Shown in pieces: positions 17,262 to 26,146 of a stretch of DNA of 41,944 nucleotides; positions within the stretch are counted from its first letter, which is position 1, and each line of letters starts with the position of its first letter. Origin of the DNA: Alphaproteobacteria bacterium (lineage in GTDB: Bacteria; Pseudomonadota; Alphaproteobacteria; M2410). The notes below the pieces were generated by a model. It searched no databases and was not told the origin of the DNA. It worked only from the letters and a program-made list of their open reading frames with translations. The position numbers and the translations under genes were made by a program. The stretch is taken from the NCBI GenBank assembly GCA_030614785.1, contig JAUWTJ010000032.1, positions 1 to 41,944 of the forward strand, read 5' to 3'.

Positions 17262-19084
17262 CAGAAGGCCTGCCCCAATCCAATATAGAATTGCCAGGCG
17301 TCATCGCCGGGCCGTGGATCAAAGGGCACGGCGACATCAAATCTCACGGGGCCAATGGGGGTTTGGTAACGCACACCAAATCCGCCGCCCCACAGGATGT
17401 CCTCTTCGAAATCCGGTGTCGGCGCATCAAAGACGCGGCCACCTTCCACAAAGCCGACGAGTTGCCAGGCCTTTGTTACATCAGTGCGAAACTCGACCCC
17501 GCCCTCCAGGATCGAGCGGCCGCCAGCGGGGATCCCTTCGGCGTCCAGAGTGCCAAGGTGTTCCCAGGCGATCGCACGGACTGATTTCGTGCCGCCGCCG
17601 TAATAGAGCCGGGTTGCGGGAATGTCGGAGGCTTTGCCGCCCTGCAGAGACCCGATGTGTCCCCAGGTCGACAATTGGCGTTTTTGATCTTTGGATAGTG
17701 GCCAATGGTGAGAGACGCGGGCATCAAGTTTGACAAAGGCAGTTCCGTCGCCAAAGGTGGCGTAGGTTGGTGCCGCGGTCAGTGTCAGGACGATCCCGTC
17801 TTTTGGGTCCAGGACCTCATCGACAGTCGATTGGGACAGGACCACAGGTACCATGACACTGTGACCCGTTTCCCGAACCCCCTGATCTTCGATATCTGCA
17901 TATTCGTATTCGGCCGAAGTAGCGAGGCGCCATGGTCCCCAAAGCGGATACTCTATACCGCCTTTGAGCGCGTACCGGTTGGCGTCATAGGCTTCGCGGG
18001 CCTCGGTTGCTGCGCCGAGTTCGGCGAAGAAGGCGGCACGGCGAGCTGGCCAGGGCTTGCGAAAGGAAAGGGTGCCTTCCTGCTGGATCTCCTCGATATT
18101 GAGCTCAACGTGGAGCCGCTCCGCGCCGCCCAGGAGATTTCTGTGCTCCCAATAGATCCGTCCGCCAATTCCCCGGTTTGTTGCCCAGGAAAGCCCGGCC
18201 CCAACGGTGCGCGCTTTGGCTTCCTTGAGGTTGACCACAACAGGATTGGGCTCTGCGCTCGGGTCAGCAGCTTCTAAACCAAAGACCGGCTTGATTTCAG
18301 CTGATGAAAAGAGGCCGGTTTTTGCCAGATTGAGCCTCTGCTCCTCCATTTCGTCGCGGCTACAGGCCTTGCCTTCGCGCAATCTAATCGAGGATGAGAC
18401 AAATGCAGGCTTGAGACGTTCAAGGCCCTGAACCTGCAACGGGCCGTAGATGCAGGGCGGCCCTGGATCAATTTCATAGACAAGTCTGGCTTCCCGAGTC
18501 TCGAAGTTCGCCAAGACCTTTCTCTGCGAAAGTTCGGCCAGCGGGCGCCCGTTGTTTCGCAGGTAAGCAAGAATGGATGTCTGAATTGCGACGAGATCGT
18601 CACCGCGCGACGACGATGTGCTCTTCAGACCCAGGTCTTCGAGGCTTCGCGGCAGCGCCTCCCCGTCGTCACTTACATAGATGATCGCGTGATCCGTAAT
18701 CTTGAATCGCATTCCCGGTCTCACTGTGAACCCTATGGAAGAGTCTTCGCCTTCCAGGATATCCGGAACGACTTTTGCAGCGTAGTAACCTTCTGATACG
18801 AGCAGTGTACGGATTTTTTCTGCGTCAACTCTCGCTCGCTGCCTGACAATGTGGATCTTCCTGTCGGGCTTTCGCTCAAGAGTATCCATGAGACTGTCAA
18901 GACGGGCGCAGGCGCGTTCATTAATCGTATCGGCAAGCGTGATGCCCTTGCCGCAGATTTGCTCGGAGGCGTGAGCGTTATCCGGCATCCATAGACCGCA
19001 AGTCATCAGCAATGGAAGAAAGAACACTGACCTTCTGGATTGCGCTGATACCACTGTGTTCGCCCTTGAGAAGACGTTTGCCAT
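17261..19084 (-). CDS. tamA: TamA-like outer-membrane protein (Omp85 family)
   Basis: Outer-membrane partner of TamB, 607 residues. A signal peptide (about 18-40, ending AHA before SEQ) is followed by POTRA-type domains (about 80-270) and a 16-strand Omp85 barrel (about 290-607). Barrel landmarks are the YYGGGTKSVRAIAWEHLG segment (related to the VRGY/F motif of Omp85 strand 12 loops), RTDVTKAWQLVGFVEGG, and a C-terminal beta signal ending in aromatic F (FYIGLGQAF). It overlaps tamB by one base and follows the AmrS-like gene by 36 nt. Confidence 0.92.
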   Translation of the reverse strand: MANVFSRANTVVSAQSRRSVFFLPLLMTCGLWMPDNAHASEQICGKGITLADTINERACARLDSLMDTLERKPDRKIHIVRQRARVDAEKIRTLLVSEGYYAAKVVPDILEGEDSSIGFTVRPGMRFKITDHAIIYVSDDGEALPRSLEDLGLKSTSSSRGDDLVAIQTSILAYLRNNGRPLAELSQRKVLANFETREARLVYEIDPGPPCIYGPLQVQGLERLKPAFVSSSIRLREGKACSRDEMEEQRLNLAKTGLFSSAEIKPVFGLEAADPSAEPNPVVVNLKEAKARTVGAGLSWATNRGIGGRIYWEHRNLLGGAERLHVELNIEEIQQEGTLSFRKPWPARRAAFFAELGAATEAREAYDANRYALKGGIEYPLWGPWRLATSAEYEYADIEDQGVRETGHSVMVPVVLSQSTVDEVLDPKDGIVLTLTAAPTYATFGDGTAFVKLDARVSHHWPLSKDQKRQLSTWGHIGSLQGGKASDIPATRLYYGGGTKSVRAIAWEHLGTLDAEGIPAGGRSILEGGVEFRTDVTKAWQLVGFVEGGRVFDAPTPDFEEDILWGGGFGVRYQTPIGPVRFDVAVPFDPRPGDDAWQFYIGLGQAF

Positions 19085-19120
19085 GCGCCTGAGACGCCCC
19101 CTTCAAACCGTGAGACCCGG

Positions 19121-20215
19121 TCAGGCTATGACAAGGCGGCTGCGGCGGGCATCCCGTTTGCCAGGGGCACTGTCATAGAAACCGGGGCACAGGGTCCCGC
19201 ATTCAACACATTTTCCTTCTGCATCGAGCCGCCAGTCGCTCAGGCGATACCAGTCGCGACCGATAACGACCGATCCGCAGCCTGAGCACCAGGTACTCTG
19301 TCCCGCGGCATCATTTACATTGCCAGTATAGACAAAATTCAACCCGGCAGTTCGGGCAATTTGCCGCGCCTTTTGAAGGGTTTCTCTCGGCGTGGCTGGC
19401 TTGTCACGCATCTTCCAGTCCGGATGAAACGCACTGAAATGGAGCGGGACATCAGGGCCCAGAGTCTCAAAGATCCACTGGCACTGGGCCTCCAGCGCTG
19501 CATCGCTGTCATTTTCGCCGGGGATCAAGAGGGTTGTGATTTCCAGCCAGACATTCGTTTCCTGTCTAATGAATTTCAGCGTCTCAAGCACCGGATCAAG
19601 ATGGGCCGCACAGAGTTTCCTGTAGAAGCCGTCATCGAAACCTTTGAGGTCGACATTGGCCGCGTCCATATGGGCGAAGAACTCCGCACGTGGCTCCTCG
19701 CAGATATAGCCGGCAGTGACCGCGACGGTCTTGATATTGCGCTCGTGACAGGCCTCAGCCGTATCAACGGCATATTCAAGGAAAATGACAGGGTCATTAT
19801 AGGTGAAGGCTACTGACCGACAGCCCTTCGATACGGCCGCCTCGGCGATGGCCTCAGGCGTCGCCTGATCGGTCAGGCGGTCAAAGTCCTGTGCTTTCGA
19901 GATATCCCAGTTCTGGCAGAATTTGCAGGTCAGATTACAACCGGCTGTGCCGAAAGAAAGGACAGACGACCCCGGATAGAACTGATTGAGCGGTTTCTTC
20001 TCGATCGGATCAACGCAAAAGCCGGAAGATCGGCCATAGGTGTTGAGGATAAGCTTTTCGCCTTCTCTGCTCCGGACGAAGCAGAGACCGCGCTGGCCAT
20101 CTTTGAGTTTGCACAGTCGCGGGCACAGATCGCACTGAAGACGTTCGTCTTCGAGCCTGTGCCAATAGCGCGCTATTTTCGTGTGAGGGCTGTTCTTTAC
20201 CATACTGGGTCCCAT
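19121..20215 (-). CDS. amrS: AmrS-like radical SAM enzyme (AmmeMemoRadiSam family)
   Basis: Radical SAM protein, 364 residues. The 4Fe-4S motif CX3CX2C is at Cys93, Cys97 and Cys100 (GTAGCNLTCKFCQNWD), preceded by an N-terminal Cys-rich segment (CDLCPRLC, 28-35, then GLC) and followed by a C-terminal zinc-ribbon-like part (WCSGCGSVVIG, then CVECGTLCPGFY). This layout is that of AmrS, the radical SAM member of the AMMECR1/Memo/RadiSam trio, whose reaction is unresolved. Neither AMMECR1 nor Memo is in this window. Start is uncertain: ATG at 20215 or at 20203; neither has a strong ribosome binding site. Confidence 0.88.
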   Translation of the reverse strand: MGPSMVKNSPHTKIARYWHRLEDERLQCDLCPRLCKLKDGQRGLCFVRSREGEKLILNTYGRSSGFCVDPIEKKPLNQFYPGSSVLSFGTAGCNLTCKFCQNWDISKAQDFDRLTDQATPEAIAEAAVSKGCRSVAFTYNDPVIFLEYAVDTAEACHERNIKTVAVTAGYICEEPRAEFFAHMDAANVDLKGFDDGFYRKLCAAHLDPVLETLKFIRQETNVWLEITTLLIPGENDSDAALEAQCQWIFETLGPDVPLHFSAFHPDWKMRDKPATPRETLQKARQIARTAGLNFVYTGNVNDAAGQSTWCSGCGSVVIGRDWYRLSDWRLDAEGKCVECGTLCPGFYDSAPGKRDARRSRLVIA

Positions 20216-20266
20216 ATGGTGATGGGGACCGGATTTGCAAATGTCTACCGGGCTGCCCCGCGCAGC

Positions 20267-21103
20267 TCAGGTTTCGCTCCTCGCATGGCGCTCATGGGTG
20301 CGCATGATGCTCTCGACGGTGCGCGCCACCTCCTCTTCCGAAAGTGGCGGCCGGCAACGGACTTCGTTCCAGCAAAGCAGGAGATCGATGATCACGTCCG
20401 GGTCAAGCCCGTGCCACAGCAGGTGCCCGGTCAGAGAGGCGATCGTGTTGTTGCGTTGGCCCTCATCCACGCCTTCTTTGATCAGCTGCCGCCAGTAAGA
20501 AACGGGATGGCCGCGCCTCGGCCCCGGTTCCTTCACCAGATCAAGGAGCCATGGCGGCGCTTCGGCCAGCGCCATCTCCTCTGGCGAATAGCCCTTCTCC
20601 CATTTGTATCTGTTGCCCGACGGATGCAGGGATGGCGGAGCCGCCACATAACCGCCATCGCCCCGGAGATCAAGGCCGGGGGCAAAACCCACCTTGTTGC
20701 GGGTCTCGGGCCCCGGGTGACGGAAGTAGACGTGGCAACCGCCCCCACCCGTCCGCGACCGGATCGTCGGCGGCAGGGCGCCATTGGAGTCTTCGAGCAT
20801 TGCTACGCTTTCCTCACCTCCATGGCCCGGATCGATGTCGAGGACCACAAGGCCGGAGACACGGCCCGTCACGATGCCGATATTGGCATCGGGCCAGCGC
20901 GTGAACCAGCCGCGCACGTCTTCTTGCGTAGGTTGTTCCGTTTGATACTGTTCCCAAAAGACCAGAGGGCGTTTTTCTGCGGGCCGCAACGGAATCACAC
21001 ACCAGCCGCGTTGCAAATATCCGAGTGCCCGGTCAAGCGATGTGGCGGGGCCATTCGCACCATGAGGCTCGGCGGCTTTTGTGTTGTCGATTTCGGGACA
21101 CAT
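20267..21103 (-). CDS. Prim-Pol domain bifunctional primase/polymerase
   Basis: A 278-residue archaeo-eukaryotic-type primase. Prim-Pol motifs are seen in order: motif I LDIDPG (88-93, metal-binding DxD), motif II SRTGGGGCHVYF (116-127, the sxH motif), motif III LDLRGDGGYVAAPPS (145-159, hhD). The C-terminal 60 residues (LTGHLLWHGLDPDVIIDLL, then LSEEEVARTVESI) resemble the PriCT-type domain. There is no helicase domain. Such proteins are typical of plasmids, phages and integrative elements, so this may be cargo of a decayed element, but it is intact. A TTG at 21139 would extend it by 12 residues. The AmrS gene follows by 51 nt. Confidence 0.85.
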   Translation of the reverse strand: MCPEIDNTKAAEPHGANGPATSLDRALGYLQRGWCVIPLRPAEKRPLVFWEQYQTEQPTQEDVRGWFTRWPDANIGIVTGRVSGLVVLDIDPGHGGEESVAMLEDSNGALPPTIRSRTGGGGCHVYFRHPGPETRNKVGFAPGLDLRGDGGYVAAPPSLHPSGNRYKWEKGYSPEEMALAEAPPWLLDLVKEPGPRRGHPVSYWRQLIKEGVDEGQRNNTIASLTGHLLWHGLDPDVIIDLLLCWNEVRCRPPLSEEEVARTVESIMRTHERHARSET

Positions 21104-21204
21104 GGCTGGAATTAGATTACGTTTGGGATCCTGGTGCAATTGAAATCCGGCTTCGACGGGCCGCGACCCGGACCAGCTGGCGAATTAAGACAGGAACGAC
21201 AAAG

Positions 21205-22023
21205 GTGCATGACAGCGACCGTGTTGTATTCCTCCAGTGGTGTCTTCCGAAACTCGGCCTGCGATGGAAGGGATTTCGCAAGGTACGGCGGACCGTCTGC
21301 AAGCGGATCGATCGCCGGATGCGCTCGCTTGAGATTTCCGGCATTGAGACTTACCGGCAATATCTCGGCAACCATCCGGAGGAGTGGGCGCGCCTTGATG
21401 CCATGTGCCGCATCCCGATTTCGCGGTTTTACCGGGACCGGCGCGTCTATCAATGGCTGGCCGATGAGGGCTTCCCGCTTGTGACGGAAGAAGCAGGCCG
21501 CAGAGGCGAAGAAACAGTGCGCTGCTGGAGTGCTGGCTGCGCCTCGGGCGAAGAACCCTATAGCCTCAAACTCGCATGGCTGGAGAAGGCAGCAGGCCTC
21601 TATCCTCAGATCAGTCTGAAAATTCTTGCGACCGACGTGGATGACATCATGATCAAACGGGCCCGGAAAGGCTGTTACACCGGCGGATCGCTGCGTGAGT
21701 TGTCAGCTGAAATACGAAGCCTGGCCTTCGAGAGAACCAGGGATCTTTTCTGCATTCGCGAACGCTGGCGCGAAGGCATGGAGTTTGAACTTCAGGATAT
21801 GCGCAAGATGTGGCCGGAAGAGGCATTTGATCTCATCGCGTGCCGGAATACCGCCTTCACCTATTTCGAACCGGCGCTTCAGGTGCTCTGCCTGAGGCGC
21901 ATTGCAGACTCGCTCAGCCCCGGCGGTCTGTTAGTCATCGGCGGACATGAGTCTCTACCCGAATGCGGTCTGACCTTCGAGCAAGCGGCACCTCATTTGC
22001 CGATCTTCAGAAAACGGGGTTGA
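21205..22023 (+). CDS. Single-domain CheR-family protein-glutamate methyltransferase
   Basis: SAM-dependent methyltransferase of 272 residues. The N-terminal helical part (about 10-75) is followed by the SAM-binding motif CWSAGCASGEEPYSL (107-121) and the later CRNTAFTYFEP, equivalent to CheR CRNVLIYFD. In chemotaxis CheR methylates receptor glutamates; no receptor, CheB or CheA gene is in the window, so the target is unknown. GTG at 21205 is chosen because AGGA lies 9 nt upstream and the CheR domain starts soon after; the open frame extends back to 21025, overlapping the primase gene. Divergent from the primase gene. Confidence 0.85.
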   Translation: MHDSDRVVFLQWCLPKLGLRWKGFRKVRRTVCKRIDRRMRSLEISGIETYRQYLGNHPEEWARLDAMCRIPISRFYRDRRVYQWLADEGFPLVTEEAGRRGEETVRCWSAGCASGEEPYSLKLAWLEKAAGLYPQISLKILATDVDDIMIKRARKGCYTGGSLRELSAEIRSLAFERTRDLFCIRERWREGMEFELQDMRKMWPEEAFDLIACRNTAFTYFEPALQVLCLRRIADSLSPGGLLVIGGHESLPECGLTFEQAAPHLPIFRKRG

Positions 22024-22141
22024 AGGATTTCACCTGGACGTCCGGACGTCTTTCCAACGGATACGATGTCCGGGCGGCTGCAACTGGTCATGACAGGGAT
22101 TGATATTACTCTGGCCACTCAGCACTTCCAGTACAGCCTGT

Positions 22142-22354
22142 TCACAAAGGCTGTTTCTTCCCCTCCTTCAATTTCGCCTCCAGGTCGTCTTGAGCTTCCT
22201 GAAGCATGAGAATAGCGACATTGCACTTTTCGGCGACAGAATCACCAGAGTGCTCGGGGTGCTCGGGGTGCTCGGGATCGTACTCGCAAGTGGTCTTAAC
22301 GAAGTATTCCAGATCCTTGATGATCCGTTGCAGTCGGGGTTTACGGTGCGGCAT
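22142..22354 (-). CDS. Small hypothetical protein (70 aa)
   Basis: Not recognised. A Lys/Arg-rich start, an acidic middle with a thrice-repeated Glu-His-Pro/Ser pattern (HPEHPEHS) and a helical, charged end (MLQEAQDDLEAKLKEGKK). A ribosome binding site (AAGGGA) lies about 8 nt before the ATG, which supports a real gene. It lies on the same strand as the DUF4167-like gene. Confidence 0.55.
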   Translation of the reverse strand: MPHRKPRLQRIIKDLEYFVKTTCEYDPEHPEHPEHSGDSVAEKCNVAILMLQEAQDDLEAKLKEGKKQPL

Positions 22355-22385
22355 CGTTCATTCCCTTCTCTCCATCGCGCCTTCG

Positions 22386-22655
22386 TCAGGTCGTCTTTTC
22401 CTTCATATGTCGAAAGTAGTGTTCGGCATGCTGGTAACAATTTTCGGATTCGATTGCGTCCCCGGATGCCGTGGCAGCACGGGCCAACGCTGTGTAGTGA
22501 TCGAATTTCATCTTTGGATTGGCAGAGTTATTGGGGCGGGATCGTTTGCTCCCGTGTTTCTGCCCCTTCGAGTGTCCGGGAGATGGCGCTGTTCGAGTTC
22601 GGGCGCCCCGGGGCGCCGTCCGTTTGTTCGGTGAATGTGATTTCTGTGATGCCAT
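22386..22655 (-). CDS. Short DUF4167-like protein
   Basis: An 89-residue basic protein. The N-terminal half is low-complexity, rich in Ser, Arg, Lys and Pro. The C-terminal half (KMKFDHYTALARAAT, then ASGDAIESENCYQHAEHYFRHM) matches the conserved DUF4167 core found in alphaproteobacteria, where the ALARAA--GD---AEN--QHAEHY--- pattern is typical. Usual DUF4167 proteins are longer, with a poly-basic tail. AGGAGG precedes the ATG by about 12 nt. The function is unknown; an RNA-binding role is a guess from composition. Confidence 0.8.
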   Translation of the reverse strand: MASQKSHSPNKRTAPRGARTRTAPSPGHSKGQKHGSKRSRPNNSANPKMKFDHYTALARAATASGDAIESENCYQHAEHYFRHMKEKTT

Positions 22656-22815
22656 TGGCTATGCCACCCTCCTGACGGTTTTGTGAAAAGATTGAGAATT
22701 GCTCCGGCGGTAACCGTGACGTTCGAGGTCAAGAATCTCGAGCCTCGTCCGGTTTGTGTCGTAAAACTGATACGTCAGTACAACGAATATAGTGGTGCCG
22801 ATCAAAGCAGCCGGA

Positions 22816-22998
22816 TCAGCCACGGCGCCATGCCGCAGAGGACTTGCATTTGCGACAGATGCGCTCGCCCGCCCATTCGCTCGGAAACCGGGAGCCGCAC
22901 ATCAGATATTTTCTGGTCCCGGCTTCTCCCTTGCGCCTGCTATCAGGCCCTGCGTCCTTGTCACGGGCTTTGGTTTTTGGAGTTTTGGAATCAAGCAT
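22816..22998 (-). CDS. Small zinc-ribbon-like protein (60 aa)
   Basis: A basic N-terminus and a C-terminal Cys-x3-Ser-x-Phe, then Cys-x2-Cys pattern (CGSRFPSEWAGERICRKCK) typical of short bacterial zinc-ribbon proteins, although only three cysteines are seen. Homologues of this shape are common as hypothetical proteins in alphaproteobacteria. No strong ribosome binding site. Its neighbour on the same strand is the DUF4167-like gene. Confidence 0.55.
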   Translation of the reverse strand: MLDSKTPKTKARDKDAGPDSRRKGEAGTRKYLMCGSRFPSEWAGERICRKCKSSAAWRRG

Positions 22999-23055
22999 TA
23001 TTATATGGCTTACACATCCCTGGCTGCATGTTGTCAGTTGGTCTCTGAGAGACTG

Positions 23056-23322
23056 TTAGCGGCGATAGACCCGGCGTTGCTGGCCGGGCCTGCTGGCGCG
23101 CTCGTCCTTGTGGCGATATACCACGCGCCCTTTTTCAAGGTCGTAGGGCGTCATCTCGACAGTGACGCGATCGCCCACCAGCGTACGGATCCGGTACTTT
23201 TTCATCCGGCCTGCGGTGTAAGCAATGATTTCATGATCATTGTCGAGCTTCACGCGGAAGCGGGCATCCGGCAACACTTCGGTTACGATACCTTCGAATT
23301 CGAGTAATTCTTCCTTTGCCAT
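23056..23322 (-). CDS. infA: Translation initiation factor IF-1
   Basis: An 88-residue S1/OB-fold protein that binds the 30S A site during initiation. The sequence [18 protein letters not shown], then [25 protein letters not shown] and [21 protein letters not shown] is the canonical IF-1. The tail is slightly extended and basic ([14 protein letters not shown]). The ATG at 23322 has a strong AAGGAGG site at the correct distance; the longer frame back to 23391 is not needed. It may be a second infA, since many alphaproteobacteria carry two. Confidence 0.96.
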   Translation of the reverse strand: MAKEELLEFEGIVTEVLPDARFRVKLDNDHEIIAYTAGRMKKYRIRTLVGDRVTVEMTPYDLEKGRVVYRHKDERASRPGQQRRVYRR

Positions 23323-23549
23323 GCGAGCACCTCCTTGCGTCTCAAACAAAGCGATTGCTCCGGCCCACGCGCGTCGGGTGATCGAAGTCATCTTTCTGGA
23401 GATTGTCTCGGGATAGAATGCTACCGCTTAACAGGGCAGCGAACCGTGCGATCGCGATAAATCAGTGTAACCTCAAGATGGGGGCTCGGGTCGAACATGT
23501 CAAGCTCACAATCATTGCTAGAATATCTGCAGGCTTATGCCAACAATCC

Positions 23550-24744
23550 TGTTGGGTGCGAATTGCTATTTTTCACACAAATGTGAGAGATTTCCCAGTC
23601 TTGTCATGCGCGATCATTTGACTACGATCACCGGCCATGCGTGATCTTACCATCCTTTTCGCCCATCTTCTCGTAACAATCGTCCGCTTGTTCGGTCCCG
23701 GCGGTACACGGTCTGTCATTGCTGAATCTCTCTCCTAAAACATCAGCTTCTTGTTCTCAATCGCTCACGAGGGCGAGCTCCGAGCCTTCGGCCAATAGAC
23801 CGGGTCATTGTGGGGCTGTGCGCAATCCTGATGCGCCCTGCCCGCTTGACGCGATCAGCCATTGTCCTCAAGCCCTCCACAGTCCTCAGCTTCCATCGTG
23901 CACTAGTCAAACGGAAATACCGCCTGCTCTTCACACCGAAAACGCGCGGCAAGCCTGGCCCCAAAAGGCCCTCTGCCGAACTGGTCTCTCTCATCGTCGA
24001 GATGAAGCACAAAAACCCGAACTTCGGTTACCAGCGTATTGCCGATCAGATCTCCCAGGTCTTTGACATCAAGATAGACAAGCACCTGGTGCGGCGCGTG
24101 CTGGCGAGGCACTGCAAACCAGGGCCAGGTTCTAACGGTCCATCCTGGCTCACACTCCTTGGTCACAGCAAGGACAGCCTTTGGAGCGTGGATCTCTTTC
24201 GATGTGAATCGCTGTCCCTCAAGTCACATTGGGTCATGGTCGTCATGGATCAGTTTACCCGGCGGATCATCGGTTTTGCCGTTCATGCAGGTGCGCCTGA
24301 TGGGCCAGACGTATGGCGTATGTTCAACAGCATCATTTATGGATCCGGGAGTCCACGATACTTGAGCTCGGACAATGACCCGCTCTTCCGCTACCGCCAG
24401 TGGATCGCCAATCTCCGGATTCTCGAAGTGACGCAGGTGAAGACTGTTCCTCATGTTCCTCTGTCGCATCCCTTTGTCGAACGACTGATCGGCACGATAA
24501 GGCGAGAATATCTGGACCATGTCCCTTTCTGGAATGCTCATGATCTGGAAAGAAAGTTACTGTTGTACAAGGAATACTACAACACCATCCGTCCTCATCA
24601 GGGAATCAAGGGCGCTTTGCCCGATCCACACTGCGACAAAATCGATCGAGAAAGCGCTCGCCTCAATGCCTTTAGATGTAAAGCTCACTGTCATGGCTTG
24701 TTTGAGCTACCGGAAGCCACTTGAATAGTAATTCTCCCCCCACA
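23550..24744 (+). mobile_element. IS copy 1 (integrase-core IS, frameshifted)
   Basis: Left end TGTTGGGTGCGAATTGCTATT at 23550-23570; right end 24724-24744 is its inverted complement at 17 of 21 positions. The same ends bound copies 3 and 4. The transposase gene inside is frameshifted, so this copy is probably not autonomous. Confidence 0.85.
23637..24724 (+). pseudogene. Transposase of IS copy 1, frameshifted
   Basis: Homologous throughout to the intact 362-residue transposases at 26867 and 34747. One base is missing near 23731, creating an in-frame TAA at 23736-23738 after 33 codons (MRDLTILFAHLLVT, then VIAESLS-stop). The downstream part is open from 23810 and keeps the DDE residues: D in SVDLFR, D in SSDNDPLF, E in HPFVERLIGTIRRE. 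Confidence 0.88.
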
Positions 24745-24854
24745 CGTCCGGTATTGCAGCTGGAAGCGTTTTCTGCAGGATGTCGGGTCAAGGACACCAA
24801 TCCCGGGCGACCATTTCAATGATACTTAGATACACTCTTAGTGCGTCATAATCT

Positions 24855-24883
24855 TTGTTATTCAAGCTATGTTGAACTAGAAT
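24855..24883 (+). promoter_or_regulatory. Possible sigma-70 promoter
   Basis: TTGTTA at 24855-24860 and TAGAAT at 24878-24883 are separated by 17 bp, about 80 nt before the ATG of the PEP-CTERM-like gene. Both hexamers match consensus at four or five positions. Confidence 0.4.
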
Positions 24884-24960
24884 GGAACCTGAGTATCGAA
24901 ACATTCTCGATATTTGCGGCACAGATACCGCCACTGCGCAGAATAAAGGGAGGACCTACA

Positions 24961-25596
24961 ATGACCCGACTTATTCAATACTTTCTCGTTGCGACATGTC
25001 TTTTATTCGTAAGCGCTTCGGCCCAGGCAAGGCCGATAAGCTATATTTATGATTGGCACATAATCGGTGGCTGCTCTTCGAACGGCTTGAGTTGTGGGAG
25101 CGGCCCTACAGCGTCATGGGAAATCGATGCCGACGTGCTGTTTGATGAACCCGATCCCGGCGTGAACCCGGTGGCCTTTGGCAACACGTTAAGTAGCGGA
25201 CCTGAAGATATTCTGGGATTTAACTTCGAATGGTCTTATGATGAAACATCGTCTTCTTTTCCTCAAGGTTCCTCCGTGGTAATGGAATTGACAATTTCAA
25301 AGGATCGCTTGAGTGTCGTCGACTTCTTTTTTGGACCCACGGGCCATACACTCTTTGTCGGCGTTAGTGCTGAAAAAACCCTCGAAATCAGACCCGGCTT
25401 ATTGGTCGTAACCCATGGTACGCCTTCCAAGGCCTCCGACGGCATGTTCATATTGAGCCGAATAAGAGGCGCGGACGGCTCCATTTATTCCGTCGATGAG
25501 CCGGCAAGTCTTGCCCTGATCTTCCTGGGACTGATGGCAGCCGCATTCGGAGTGGTTCGACGCAATCGCAACATCAGCAAAGCTGGCGCGCATTGA
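24961..25596 (+). CDS. Secreted protein with PEP-CTERM-like sorting signal
   Basis: A 211-residue exported protein. Signal peptide about 1-22 (hydrophobic LVATCLLFVSASAQA before RPI). The body is beta-rich, low in Lys and unrecognised. The C-terminus has the tripartite PEP-CTERM architecture: an EPASLAL motif with Asp replacing the first Pro (DEPAS), a hydrophobic stretch (LIFLGLMAAAFGVV) and an Arg-rich tail (RRNRN). Such proteins are processed by an exosortase and exposed on the cell surface or in matrix; no exosortase gene lies here. Start ATG 24961 has GGGAGG 9-14 nt upstream. Flanked on both sides by IS elements, so likely acquired or stranded. Confidence 0.75.
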   Translation: MTRLIQYFLVATCLLFVSASAQARPISYIYDWHIIGGCSSNGLSCGSGPTASWEIDADVLFDEPDPGVNPVAFGNTLSSGPEDILGFNFEWSYDETSSSFPQGSSVVMELTISKDRLSVVDFFFGPTGHTLFVGVSAEKTLEIRPGLLVVTHGTPSKASDGMFILSRIRGADGSIYSVDEPASLALIFLGLMAAAFGVVRRNRNISKAGAH

Positions 25597-25728
25597 TCAG
25601 TTCGCTCGGCATCTGGCCCGTGGGGTACGGGACGCCTCTTATGATACGCCAGACTTCAAGAGCTTGATCGGGGGAAGGAGTTCGATTTCAGGTGGATGAC
25701 AGGGAAACCGTCACAAAGAAAAGAACCC

Positions 25729-26146
25729 TTGTCCTTACCAAAAACTATATCCGAACATACTGATGGTGCAATCCGCCAAGCCATTCGACTGACTTGATTG
25801 CACCTGCCCCCTGAATAGCTCTTTTGTCCGGCGAGTCTTTCTCCAAAGACAGATGTGTCCGCGCGGAATTGTAGTACTGCACGTACTGCCGCATGATCCG
25901 ACGAAGATGTGCTTCGCTGAAGACAATCACATGATCGAGGCATTCCCGCCGGATAGACTCGATCACGCGTTCAGCGTATCCGTTTTGCCAGGGTGATCGA
26001 GGGGATGTGGGTCTGTCCCGAATTCCCATCGCCACCAGACGCCGGCGATACGCTAATTCAAAGGCTCCGTCGTTGTCTCTGATAAGAAAATCAGGAGCTT
26101 CGTCCCACGGAAAAGCCTCTGTGATCTGCCCGGCGACCCACTCAGT
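25729..26146. mobile_element. IS fragment related to the 11505-12599 element
   Basis: One end is preserved: TTGTCCTTACCAAAAACT at 25729-25746, 15 of 18 bases matching the left inverted repeat of the complete element. The other end is missing, cut where IS copy 2 begins at 26147. Confidence 0.8.
25745..26146 (-). pseudogene. C-terminal half of a DDE integrase-core transposase
   Basis: About 134 residues are homologous to the C-terminal part of the transposase at 11521-12543 (LIRDNDGAF, MGIRDRPTSPRSPWQNGY, RRECLDHVIVF, GGLHHQYVRI). The N-terminal half including the first catalytic Asp is gone, replaced at 26147 by the left end of IS copy 2. Confidence 0.88.

Noticed and set aside
20159-21115. 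Open frame opposite the Prim-Pol gene
   Set aside because: The minus-strand frame carries all the Prim-Pol motifs; this one has none.
22100-22675. Plus-strand open frame of 191 codons
   Set aside because: It overlaps two minus-strand small genes with good ribosome binding sites and has no protein-like features.
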